From CAYXZO01 sp964469505 (GTDB taxonomy: Bacteria; Fidelibacterota; UBA8477; JABMPR01): DNA of 64,000 nucleotides. The notes under the pieces were generated by a model. The model saw nothing but the letters and a program-made list of their open reading frames with translations. It was not told the origin of the DNA and did no database searches. How positions within the stretch are numbered: the stretch's first letter is position 1; every line of letters begins with the position of its first letter. The position numbers and the translations under genes were made by a program. Of this stretch, positions 54,828 to 63,314 are shown piece after piece. Location: positions 1 to 64,000 of the forward strand of contig CAYXZO010000001.1 in assembly GCA_964469505.1 (NCBI GenBank), given 5' to 3'.

Positions 54828-56453
54828 TCACAAAAATCTTCCCAGATCTGCCAGCCACCCTCGCGGCCCCTGTCGCATGAAAGAAATCAGTAGCATGCCA
54901 CTGATCAGTAATAAGCTCCCTACTTGTAAGAAGCTCGGGCTGGAGAAAGCCGCTGTGGGGACGTGGACTGATCCATAAAAAAGTTCCGTTACCCCCCCGG
55001 CCATAGCTGCGAATAGCCACATTAGCCCCGCCAATTGTAGTACTTTCTTCCAGCCCCACCGGGCATGAACGTGGTTTAAAAAACGCCATCCACAGGCAGA
55101 GGCTGTGATCAAGAAAGCCATTACGGCCCCTGGCGACCATCCCCAATGGAGCAACACTGCTGCCAGAAAGGTGGCGCCGGCTGCATTCCAGAACAAAGGA
55201 ATGCCCACTAAAGCGCCTAAACCAATCCATAGCCAGGTTGGCAGGCTCTGCGAAACTATTCCCACATCCACTGGTGCCAGCGCCGCCGCCAGAAATACAC
55301 CTCCCACTAACCATGGTCCCACATGATCCACCATTTCATGCCAGAGAAAAGGCCAGGTAGACGAACCCGGAGCTATTTCAGCCACTTCCGTTGGAGCTTC
55401 ACTCGCCTTTTTGTCCAGGTATACCCAGCTGCCGCTGACCAGAATCAATGTCACCACTACCAGCACCAACCGCCAGAGAGTCAATCGCCAGCCCAACAAT
55501 GGCAGACTCAAGGCAAAAACCTCCGCTCCCACCGCGGGTGTTAATAACGCCGCTTGCATTAGGCGTGGTTTTACCGCAAGCTCGCCGGAGATAAAGCGGC
55601 ACGGACAGGAGGGATAAAAAATGCTACGCAATAGAGCACCCAGCTGCCCCACCGCTCGGCTCGAAGCGGATAAAAACAGCCACACCACCAGGAAAGTTAC
55701 TGCAAAACCCACCAATACCGCTGGGGATACTTGTAACGCCGTACGCCACACCAAATCGGCATACGGCGAAGGTTCTTCCAATCCCCCCAGATGGGAAACA
55801 GCAACCAGTAAACCGATTGCGAGTAAAGCCCCCAGGGACTCCAGCGGAGGCACTCGCTTTTGACCATGCTGCCGATGCAATAAAATGTGGAGCAGCGAAC
55901 CCGTGACCACCGCTTGAAAAATCAGTAATAGCCCGGCCTGCTGAACCTCCAAAGCCTGGCCTAAGAAGAAATATCCTCCTACGGTGGCTGTGGCCATACA
56001 GCCCAACAGTAACAAAATCCAGCGTAAGGCCAGGAAAGGTCGCAAAGCCCACCACACCAGCAACCCTACCGGGAAACGGTGTAAGACTACCCCCCATGCT
56101 AAATATCTACTTACCACCCCCTTCCCGGGCTCCGCCAAGGCGGCGCCATCGAGCAGGGTGTGAGCTACTATGCCTCCTAGTGCCAGCAATAACACCGCCA
56201 GATGAGCCTGTCGCCGCACCTGATGGAGCGCATACTCCGCCAATCCCGGAAGCAAAGCGCCCAGCATAATTAACACTAACGCCCAGAGTTTAAGCTCGTG
56301 AAAAACATCAGGCAGCAAATGAAACAGCACCAGGCCGCCCACAGAGAAGAGGATGAAACCATCCAGGAAAGAATTGGCCCCTGGCCGTGTTTGGACCCGA
56401 TCCGCCACCAGCGGTCCCAGGAACAAGGACAGGATGGCGGCCGCCAGCAGCAT
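54828..56453 (-). CDS. Membrane fusion protein: ZIP-like transporter domain + DUF318-type permease domain
   Basis: A 541-aa polytopic inner-membrane protein with about 15 membrane segments. The N-terminal 195 residues resemble ZIP metal transporters: HLLPDVFHE (45-53), AHTLLDGAALA (97-107, with His98 and Asp102) and HRFPVG (125-130). The usual HEIPHE of TM5 is reduced to a single histidine. Residues about 235-540 resemble the YraQ/ArsP (DUF318) permeases in two halves: a Cys283-Pro-Cys285 motif with TPAVGAEVF, then GALVGIPLFWNAAGATFLAAVLL and WSPGAVMAFLITASACG. The start has GGAG upstream and lies 1 nt after lgt. The substrate (metal or oxyanion) is unknown; the fusion call rests on motif resemblance only. 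Confidence 0.6.
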   Translation of the reverse strand: MLLAAAILSLFLGPLVADRVQTRPGANSFLDGFILFSVGGLVLFHLLPDVFHELKLWALVLIMLGALLPGLAEYALHQVRRQAHLAVLLLALGGIVAHTLLDGAALAEPGKGVVSRYLAWGVVLHRFPVGLLVWWALRPFLALRWILLLLGCMATATVGGYFFLGQALEVQQAGLLLIFQAVVTGSLLHILLHRQHGQKRVPPLESLGALLAIGLLVAVSHLGGLEEPSPYADLVWRTALQVSPAVLVGFAVTFLVVWLFLSASSRAVGQLGALLRSIFYPSCPCRFISGELAVKPRLMQAALLTPAVGAEVFALSLPLLGWRLTLWRLVLVVVTLILVSGSWVYLDKKASEAPTEVAEIAPGSSTWPFLWHEMVDHVGPWLVGGVFLAAALAPVDVGIVSQSLPTWLWIGLGALVGIPLFWNAAGATFLAAVLLHWGWSPGAVMAFLITASACGWRFLNHVHARWGWKKVLQLAGLMWLFAAMAGGVTELFYGSVHVPTAAFSSPSFLQVGSLLLISGMLLISFMRQGPRGWLADLGRFL

Positions 56454-56454
56454 A

Positions 56455-57306
56455 TTAAGCTCCAGTGGTGACTTGCTTATGGCCTAGATACCAGATCAGT
56501 CCGGCTCCAATCAACATCAGGAAGCACAACACCTGGCCCATGGTGAAATAATTGAACAAAACAAAGCCCAACTGAGGGTCGGGTTGGCGGAAGAATTCAA
56601 TGAAGAATCGTACGAAACCGTAGCCAAAAACATAAGCGCCGGACAGAAAGCCGGGGAAATAATTGCGTTTCCGCAGGTTCCACAGCACGACAAACAGAAA
56701 GATGCCTTCGAAAAATGCTTCGTAAAGCTGAGACGGATGGCGCAACAATCCATCCCCTGCCAGGGGGAAGTACATCCCGATGGGAGCCGTGGTTACCCGC
56801 CCGTATAATTCTCCGTTGATGAAATTCCCCAAGCGGCCGAAGGTGTAGCCCAGCGGGATTGCCGGGACGAACAAATCAGTTAGCTCAAAAAAGCGCATCC
56901 CACGTTTACGAACAAAAATAATCCAGGCAACGATGACCCCCAGCACGCCGCCATGGTAAGACATACCGGAAATACCCACAAAACGCCAGTGGCCGCCTAT
57001 CTTCGCGAAAGGCATAATAATGCTCAGTGGATGACGCATGAATTCGGAGAAGCCGTAAAACAAAACGTATCCTAACCGGCCGCCAATTATCACTCCCAGC
57101 ACCGCATACATCACCGCGTCGCCCACAAATTCACGTGAATAGGGCAGTTTTTCCTGGGTGATTCGCCGACTAACCAACCAATACACCAGCGTAAAGGCCA
57201 CCAGATACATGGTACCATACCAGCGTAGTGGGAAATTTCCGATGGTGAATATCACCGGGTCCATATGGCTCGGTAAATGTTGCCACCAGTACTTGAAACT
57301 GTTCAT
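56455..57306 (-). CDS. lgt: Prolipoprotein diacylglyceryl transferase
   Basis: Transfers diacylglycerol to the lipobox cysteine of preprolipoproteins in the inner membrane. The 283-aa protein has about seven membrane helices, SYHGG with His118, and the signature GRLGNFINGELYGR (157-170) with the essential arginine. First gene of a probable lgt, fusion permease, ddl, cysS operon. Confidence 0.97.
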   Translation of the reverse strand: MNSFKYWWQHLPSHMDPVIFTIGNFPLRWYGTMYLVAFTLVYWLVSRRITQEKLPYSREFVGDAVMYAVLGVIIGGRLGYVLFYGFSEFMRHPLSIIMPFAKIGGHWRFVGISGMSYHGGVLGVIVAWIIFVRKRGMRFFELTDLFVPAIPLGYTFGRLGNFINGELYGRVTTAPIGMYFPLAGDGLLRHPSQLYEAFFEGIFLFVVLWNLRKRNYFPGFLSGAYVFGYGFVRFFIEFFRQPDPQLGFVLFNYFTMGQVLCFLMLIGAGLIWYLGHKQVTTGA

Positions 57307-57410
57307 ATGGGATGGGAAGTTATTTCACGAAAGGGTGGAACCAAGAATTTCTAATATCTGTGTTTCCTGGAATGCGTCACAACGCTGCCGCTTTTTGGTA
57401 CGCCAATTAT

Positions 57411-57434
57411 GTAGCACGGCATGCCGTGCCCCTA
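57411..57434. repeat. REP-like palindrome, GCACGGCATGCCGTGC type
   Basis: A perfect 16-nt palindrome GCACGGCATGCCGTGC (57414-57429) flanked by GTA and CCCTAC. It looks like a slightly shortened form of the GTAGGGGCACGG...CCCCTAC elements common near IS200/RAYT genes. It lies in the gap between lgt and the RAYT gene. Confidence 0.6.
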
Positions 57435-57459
57435 CGAATTAATTGTTATACCACCCAAC

Positions 57460-57554
57460 GGGCGACCGGCCGGTCGGCTCTACCATCACATTCCCCCCCC
57501 GTGCGGCCCGGCCAAACGTTCGTTGTTATCATTCATCACCTGGTTTAAATTCAC
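57460..57554. repeat. Partial copy of the interior of the RAYT gene
   Basis: These 95 nt align without gaps to 57861-57955 inside the downstream transposase gene; I count 11 mismatches (about 88 % identity). It includes a damaged form of the 28-nt palindrome. It carries no frame of its own that reads as a gene. Confidence 0.85.
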
Positions 57555-57574
57555 CACCGTAAATGTAAATCGTT

Positions 57575-58228
57575 ATGGGTGAATACGATTCTCACCGTCA
57601 CCACCGGCGGTCAATTCGCCTGAAGGGATACAATTACACCCACCCGGGGGCGTACTTTGTTACCATCTGCACATATGAACATAGCTGTTTGTTTGGCCGG
57701 GTAGTTGATGGAAAAATGCGGTTGAATGGATATGGTGAAATGGTGCGGGATGAATGGTTCCGGTCGGTAAATATCCGGTCGGAAATCGAATTATATCCCG
57801 ATGAATTCGTGGTCATGCCCAACCACATTCACGGCATTGTGTGGATTGTGGACAACGTAGGGGCGACCGGCCGGTCGCCCCTACCATCACATTACCCCCC
57901 GCGCGGCCCGGCCAAACATTCGTTGTCATCATTCATCGCCGGGTTTAAATCCGCCGTCACCAAACGCATCAACCGCCATCGCCATACCCCCGGTGGGGTC
58001 GTCTGGCAACGGAATTATTACGAACATATCATTCGCACCGAATTGGCCTTGAATGCCATCCGGCAATACATTCGGGACAACCCCCTGCGCTGGCATTTAG
58101 ATCAATATAACCCCAACGCCACGGGTAACGATCCAATGCCTGACCACCTGGGGCGCTTGACATCGGACAACAGGCATCCTTACACGAAAACACCGAACCT
58201 TTATCCAGGGGAAGAAACCATGCCGTGA
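57575..58228 (+). mobile_element. REP-associated tyrosine transposase (RAYT, IS200/IS605-like Y1-HUH)
   Basis: A 217-aa single-domain HUH nuclease. The HUH motif is His84-Ile-His86 in MPNHIHGIV, and the catalytic tyrosine is Tyr148 or Tyr149 in WQRNYYEHIIR. RAYTs cut and move single-stranded REP palindromes. Between these motifs lies a low-conservation insert (94-115, VGATGRSPLPSHYPP) encoded by a perfect 28-nt palindrome. It is the only plus-strand gene in the right half of the window, apparently intact and without IS-like flanking terminal repeats. Confidence 0.88.
57857..57884. repeat. Perfect 28-nt palindrome inside the RAYT gene
   Basis: GTAGGGGCGACCGG followed by its exact reverse complement, a REP-like element lying in frame within the transposase coding sequence. 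A damaged copy is at 57460-57480. Confidence 0.9.
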
Positions 58229-58471
58229 CCATCGGTAGGGAACACCGTACTGAACAGCTAAAAACTTCCTACATCTCAATAGCAAATCGTAACGGCATAC
58301 TACAAGCAACCGTGCCCCATAGAACGGGATCGCACGTTACACGTATCCGTGGTAGCATTTTTCTCAAAAAAAGAGGGAATAAAAACAAAACACGCCAAAC
58401 CGTGGCGCGACAAAACAACAACCTTGTTGCCTCACCTGGCGGGAGCTATAACCCTAACCCTGCCCCTCGGT
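58229..58471. other. Intergenic region after the RAYT gene
   Basis: Nothing recognisable beyond the end of the RAYT gene. A weak frame on the plus strand has no RBS or family resemblance. Confidence 0.4.
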
Positions 58472-59032
58472 CTATTGATCAGATTTTTGTAAACCGTTTC
58501 CTGCTATCCGGACTATTCCCAGCGCAATGATCACCCCCAAAGCCCCCAGCGCCAGAATCCATTTGGTCGAAGCGTAAAGACTGGCTAACGGTACCACACC
58601 AGGGGACACCACCGGGTAGGTGTGAAGCAAATACAAATGGCAGGCATTCTCCAACATGTCCAGGGCCCCGGCCAGCAAAGGAACCGTTAGCAACCAACGG
58701 AACCAGGGGCGACCATTCCATTGGAAAGGCCGGGCGGTTTTGTATAACCACGTGGTTAGTAACAACGCATACAGCGCCGCGTACAGGTAATCTAACCCCA
58801 GGGCCCACACCCATTGATGGCGCACCTCAGCTGGCAATTTCGCTAAAACCGCAGCGGCTCGCTCACCGGTGAAGGCGAATTGCAAATCCAGCACTCCCAC
58901 CCCCAGTTGTCGCTGCAGTTGCCAGTCACCAAGGTAGAGATAGCCCATCACGGGAATAATCAAAATCCACAGGATCAGATAGGCCCATGGTCGCTCGTCG
59001 AACCAGCGGGCTACTACCAGACCTAAATTCAT
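58472..59032 (-). CDS. Four-helix integral membrane protein of unknown function
   Basis: A 186-aa protein with about four membrane helices (roughly 14-35, 80-100, 112-133, 158-178). I chose ATG 59032, which overlaps the stop of the hydratase gene by 4 nt (ATGA), over the upstream start at 59044. Conserved-looking polar residues in membrane segments (LDMLENACHLYLLH) are seen. Last gene of the acyl-CoA operon. No family is recognised. Confidence 0.65.
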   Translation of the reverse strand: MNLGLVVARWFDERPWAYLILWILIIPVMGYLYLGDWQLQRQLGVGVLDLQFAFTGERAAAVLAKLPAEVRHQWVWALGLDYLYAALYALLLTTWLYKTARPFQWNGRPWFRWLLTVPLLAGALDMLENACHLYLLHTYPVVSPGVVPLASLYASTKWILALGALGVIIALGIVRIAGNGLQKSDQ

Positions 59033-59817
59033 TTGCCCCGCCACCGGGGTTTGCGCTTGGCCAGAAAGGCTTCCAGCGCTTCACGGCGATCGGCGGTCTC
59101 GATAATACCCTGGTAGAACTGACTCTCCATTTCCAGGCCTTTCTCCAACATAGGAGTAATTTCCGCCCGTAGGGCCTTTTTGGCCTGCCGCAGGGCCACC
59201 GGCGCTCCTTGCGCCAGTTCCTCCACCAGTTTCTGGAATTCAGCCTCGAATTCTTCTGGCGGGAAAACCCAGTGGATTACCCCGTCTGCCAGCGCTTCGC
59301 GGGCAGAGAAGCGTCGACCAGAGAGAATCCATTTTCCAGCGCGGGAAAGTCCCAGCTTCCAGCGGCTCAGTTGGGTCCCCCCCGCACCGGGAATCACCGC
59401 CAGTCGTACCTCGGTAAAACCCAGTTGGGCCGTCTCTGAGGCCGCTACCAGATCCGCTGCCAGCACGAATTCCAGGCCGCCCCCCAGCGCCGGTCCCTGG
59501 ACCCCCACCACCACCGGTTGCGGCAGTTTCCACCAGGCGAAAACCATGCGCTGGATGTCCTTCACCACTGTCGCCACTTGATCTTCAGGGATTTGACGCC
59601 TCTCTTTCAAATCCGCACCGGCACAAAACGCTTTGCCCGCAGCCGTCACCGCCACTAACCAGACATTATCGTCAGCCGCCAGCGCCGTGGCCATGCTGGT
59701 CAGCTCCGCCACCATTTGTCGACTCAGGGCATTAACCGGGGGATGATTGAGCCGTACCCAGGCCACATGGTTCTCCAGGCGGTATTCCAGGTTTTGATAA
59801 GAATTCTCGGAGCTCAC
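59029..59817 (-). CDS. Enoyl-CoA hydratase family protein, methylglutaconyl-CoA hydratase-like
   Basis: A 262-aa crotonase-fold enzyme. FCAGADLKER (64-73), GGGLE with Glu116 and FTEVRL with Glu136 hold the oxyanion hole and both catalytic glutamates, so it should be a hydratase. The FCAGADLKER form is typical of methylglutaconyl-CoA hydratases (LiuC/AUH) and of AtuE. With the carboxylase and AtuA neighbours it fits leucine or acyclic-isoprenoid acid breakdown. It starts inside the end of the previous gene (4-nt overlap). Confidence 0.82.
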   Translation of the reverse strand: MSSENSYQNLEYRLENHVAWVRLNHPPVNALSRQMVAELTSMATALAADDNVWLVAVTAAGKAFCAGADLKERRQIPEDQVATVVKDIQRMVFAWWKLPQPVVVGVQGPALGGGLEFVLAADLVAASETAQLGFTEVRLAVIPGAGGTQLSRWKLGLSRAGKWILSGRRFSAREALADGVIHWVFPPEEFEAEFQKLVEELAQGAPVALRQAKKALRAEITPMLEKGLEMESQFYQGIIETADRREALEAFLAKRKPRWRGK

Positions 59818-60167
59818 GGCATCTCCGGCAATTCTGGAGGTAAGGTGAAATCGTCTGGAACTTCCAGCTCAAGACGCAACATGGCCTGACCGTGGGTTTT
59901 GCCCTGGGCGTCATTGAGCAGGCTCTCGCTGCCACCGCCCCCCAAAGAATCATGGAGAATGAAATTCAACGCCAGCAGATTTGGGAGTTCATAGCGTGTA
60001 ACTTCACCTTTCACCAGGGTGCCGAAATGCGCTTTTACCCGTTCAGGGGTTAATTGAGCCACACCTAACTCATAAGCCTCGGGAGTGTAGAATATTACTC
60101 CCACATTGGAATTGGGACCTTTATCACCAGAGCGGGCATGGGCCAATCGTTCCAGTTTCACCTTCAT
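59814..60167 (-). CDS. AtuA C-terminal-domain protein
   Basis: A 117-aa protein matching the small C-terminal domain of AtuA, with the signature LAHARSGDKGPNSNVGV at its start and a Gly-rich GGGGSESLLND turn. It overlaps the AtuA-core gene by 4 nt, so both parts are probably made in equal amounts. Its biochemical role is not established. Confidence 0.8.
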   Translation of the reverse strand: MKVKLERLAHARSGDKGPNSNVGVIFYTPEAYELGVAQLTPERVKAHFGTLVKGEVTRYELPNLLALNFILHDSLGGGGSESLLNDAQGKTHGQAMLRLELEVPDDFTLPPELPEMP

Positions 60168-61540
60168 AAGCTCACCACCTCCACCCGCGGGTTAATGAAC
60201 TTTTTGGGAATCAATGCCGGCCAGAAAGCCACAATTTCCTGAGGCTTGGGCCGCCCACCAGCAAAACCGGTGACTCCCGGCGGACCGTTGGTGATTACTG
60301 GCGCCAGCTCCATGCCGAATCGGGCCACTTTTTCCCGGTCCTGATCTCTCACGCTCAGACGCACCACCACCTCGTTGATCTGCGGCGGCAGGGGCACAAT
60401 GTCTCCATGGCAGGAAGAAACTCCCAGGAATTCGGTATGGGTGGCTTCGTATTCATACCCGGCCCGGGCCAGGCGTTCCCAGATGATTTCTGCCACTTTC
60501 CTGGCTTTGCTGTAAGCCCGGGGACCGGAAACGGTCAGTTGGCCGGATGCTTTATAGCCCGCAAAATAGCTCAATGAAACTTTGTAGAATTCCGTGGGAG
60601 CACGGCCTTTCACGCCGGTCACCCGCACCCGATCCTGGCTCTCCTCCTCCAGTCGCACGGTGGTGAAGTCCACCACCACCTCCGGGGAGATGTAATTCTG
60701 CGGATCACCCATTTCATACAGCATCTGTTCGGCAACGCTCATCCGATTTACCAGCCCGCCCGTGCCGGGGTGTTTGGTGATGCGAAACTCTCCGCTGGCT
60801 TCCATCTCGATTATGGGATAACCAATTCCAGCGTAATCGGGCACTTCCCACCAGCGGGAGTAATTGCCACCAGTGCACTGGGCGCCGCATTCGGTGATAT
60901 GTCCAGCCACGGTACCGGCGGCCAGTTTGTCGTAATCGTCCAGAGACCAGCCGAAATGGTAGATCATGGGGCCCAGGGCCAACCCCGGGTCAGTCACGCG
61001 CCCTGTGAGGACTATCTGCGCCCCCTGGTCCAGGGCCTGGGCCACCGGCTCCGCCCCCAGGTACACGTTGGCCGAAAGGACCTTATCCCGATAGGGTTCG
61101 AACGACTCACCGGTCTCCATATTGCGGAAATCCACGCCTTGAGCCATGAGTTCACCCAGGCGGTCCAGAATATCATCACCCGTCACCAGCCCCAGTTTCA
61201 GATCGCGGATGTTCTGCTTCCGTGCCGTTTCAAACAAAGCTTCCGCCGCCGCCGGAGCATTCACGCCCCCAGCGTTGGCGATCACTTTGATATCCCTTTC
61301 CAGGAGAGTAGGCAGCAGCTTACCCATCAGAGGCACAAAGTCCCGGGCATAGCCCCGTTTAGGGTCCTTTAACTTTTGCCGCTGCATGATGGAGAGTGTC
61401 ACTTCAGCCAGGTAATCCATAGTGAGGTAATCCAGCGGCCCTCTCTCCACCAGGTGGATCGGGGCATCCACCGAATCACCCCAAAACCCCTGGCCGTTGC
61501 CAATGCGGATTGCTCGTTTAGTTCCCCCAGTGTCTGGCAT
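60164..61540 (-). CDS. AtuA family protein (DUF1446 core)
   Basis: A 458-aa cytoplasmic protein with the AtuA core, including RIGNGQGFWGDS, ANAGGVNAPAAAEAL, LTGRVTDPGLALGPM and ECGAQCTGGNYS. In Pseudomonas atuA is needed for citronellol/geranic acid use, and it commonly sits beside acyl-CoA carboxylases. The exact reaction is unknown. Here the C-terminal domain is a separate gene (59814-60167). Confidence 0.85.
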   Translation of the reverse strand: MPDTGGTKRAIRIGNGQGFWGDSVDAPIHLVERGPLDYLTMDYLAEVTLSIMQRQKLKDPKRGYARDFVPLMGKLLPTLLERDIKVIANAGGVNAPAAAEALFETARKQNIRDLKLGLVTGDDILDRLGELMAQGVDFRNMETGESFEPYRDKVLSANVYLGAEPVAQALDQGAQIVLTGRVTDPGLALGPMIYHFGWSLDDYDKLAAGTVAGHITECGAQCTGGNYSRWWEVPDYAGIGYPIIEMEASGEFRITKHPGTGGLVNRMSVAEQMLYEMGDPQNYISPEVVVDFTTVRLEEESQDRVRVTGVKGRAPTEFYKVSLSYFAGYKASGQLTVSGPRAYSKARKVAEIIWERLARAGYEYEATHTEFLGVSSCHGDIVPLPPQINEVVVRLSVRDQDREKVARFGMELAPVITNGPPGVTGFAGGRPKPQEIVAFWPALIPKKFINPRVEVVSL

Positions 61541-61631
61541 AGCTAAGCTTCCTGTATTTCTTTCTCTTTATTTGTAAGAACGTTTACCACGCGGCGCAAT
61601 TTGCGTCACTTCCCGCTCGAAGGAACGCTGG

Positions 61632-63314
61632 TTAAACCTGCAAAACGCCGAAGTTGGGTGCCGGTAGCTTGGTCTGGTGCGCGCACAGCTCCAAAGAACG
61701 AATTAATACTTCCCGCGTGTCTTCCGGATTGATGATTTCATCCACCCACAAGCGGGCCGCGGCGTAGCGGGGGTCACTTTGTTTGCGATAGACCTCTTTG
61801 ATTTCTTCTAAAATCTTGTTTTTGGTTTCCTCGTCGGGATTTTTCATCTTGGCCAGCCGGATTTGGGCTAAGGTATTGGCCGCTTGAGCACCTCCCATCA
61901 CGGCAATACGCGCCGTGGGCCAGGCATACATGAAGCGCGGTTCATAGGCGCGGCCGCTCATGGCGTAATTACCGGCACCGTAACTACCACCAATTACCAC
62001 TGTAATTTTCGGGACAATGGAATTAGCCACGGCCTGCACCATTTTGGCTCCGTCCTTGGCAATGCCCTCCCATTCGGCTTCCCGTCCCACCATAAAACCG
62101 TTTACGTCATGTAGGAAAATCAAGGGAATGCGGTCCTGATTGCAGTTCATGATGAAACGGGCGGCTTTATCGGCGGAATCGTTGTAAACCACTCCCCCCA
62201 TCTGGATTCTACCGGTGGCCGTCTTTACCGGAATGCGCTGATTGGCCACGATTCCCACCGCGAAACCGCCGATCCTGGCATGACCACACAGAATTGTTTT
62301 ACCATACTCAGCTTTGTATTCTTCAAAAACCGAATCATCCACGATCCGCCCGATGATTTCCCGCATGTCGAACGACCCGCCATCAGGGGGTACGATGCCA
62401 TACAAATCTTCCGCCGGCCAGCGGGGTGGCTTGGCCTCGATGCGATTGAAAGGAGCTTTCTCAGGCGGTGGCAGAAGACTTACCAGCTTGCGGACCCGTT
62501 CAAGAGCCGCTTTATCATTGGGTTCATGGTAGTCGGCGGTTCCCGAGATGGCGTTGTGGGTGGTGGCTCCTCCCAGAGTTTCGATATCGATATCCTGCCC
62601 GATGGCGGCTTTTACCAGCGCAGGACCGGCCAGGAACAGGCTGGAGCCTTCCACCATGATGAACTTGTCGCACATTACCGGCAGATACGCGCCACCGGCC
62701 ACACAGGGCCCCATAACTACAGCGATCTGGGGCACCCCCATAGCGGATAACCTGGCATTATTGAAAAAGATGCGTCCGAAATGGGCCTCATCGGGGAATA
62801 CCTGATCCTGCATGGGGAGAAAAACCCCTGCCGAATCCACCAGGTAGATTATCGGTAGGTGGTTTTCCAGGGCTATACGCTGGGCCCGGAGGGTTTTCTT
62901 GAGGGAAACCTCGAAATAAGCCCCGGCTTTCACGGTGGCGTCATTGGCCATGATTACCACATCCCGGCCAGCAACTTTGCCGATACCGGTGACTACTCCA
63001 GCCGCCGCTGGAGAGCCCCATTCAGGATACATTTCCCAGGCGGCGAACAACCCGAATTCGAAAAACGAGGTGCCGGGATCGATTAGCTTGGCAATGCGTT
63101 CTCGCGCTGTGAGTCGATTTTTGGCATGTTGTCGATCGATGGCTTTCGGTCCACCTCCCCGGCGTAACTCGCGGCGTTCTTCTTCCAGGGCGGCCACCAA
63201 TTCTTGCATGTAGCGACGGTTGGTTTCGAAACTGGTCCGCGGCCACTTTTCACTGGAGGTGCCGCAGATTGCTACAGGCGCAGGACTAACCTGGGGATTA
63301 AGATTCTCTGACAT
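61632..63314 (-). CDS. Acyl-CoA carboxylase beta (carboxyltransferase) subunit, methylcrotonyl/geranyl-CoA type
   Basis: A 560-aa carboxyltransferase that moves CO2 from carboxybiotin to an acyl-CoA. FPDEAHFGRIFFNNARLSAMG, MGPCVAGGAYLPVMCD and GGSYGAGNYAMSGRAYEP are the paired oxyanion and CoA-binding regions of the MccB/AtuC group. The window has no biotin carboxylase/BCCP subunit. Start 63314 overlaps the end of the thioredoxin gene by 17 nt. The substrate is probably 3-methylcrotonyl-CoA or geranyl-CoA; propionyl-CoA is less likely. Confidence 0.88.
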   Translation of the reverse strand: MSENLNPQVSPAPVAICGTSSEKWPRTSFETNRRYMQELVAALEEERRELRRGGGPKAIDRQHAKNRLTARERIAKLIDPGTSFFEFGLFAAWEMYPEWGSPAAAGVVTGIGKVAGRDVVIMANDATVKAGAYFEVSLKKTLRAQRIALENHLPIIYLVDSAGVFLPMQDQVFPDEAHFGRIFFNNARLSAMGVPQIAVVMGPCVAGGAYLPVMCDKFIMVEGSSLFLAGPALVKAAIGQDIDIETLGGATTHNAISGTADYHEPNDKAALERVRKLVSLLPPPEKAPFNRIEAKPPRWPAEDLYGIVPPDGGSFDMREIIGRIVDDSVFEEYKAEYGKTILCGHARIGGFAVGIVANQRIPVKTATGRIQMGGVVYNDSADKAARFIMNCNQDRIPLIFLHDVNGFMVGREAEWEGIAKDGAKMVQAVANSIVPKITVVIGGSYGAGNYAMSGRAYEPRFMYAWPTARIAVMGGAQAANTLAQIRLAKMKNPDEETKNKILEEIKEVYRKQSDPRYAAARLWVDEIINPEDTREVLIRSLELCAHQTKLPAPNFGVLQV

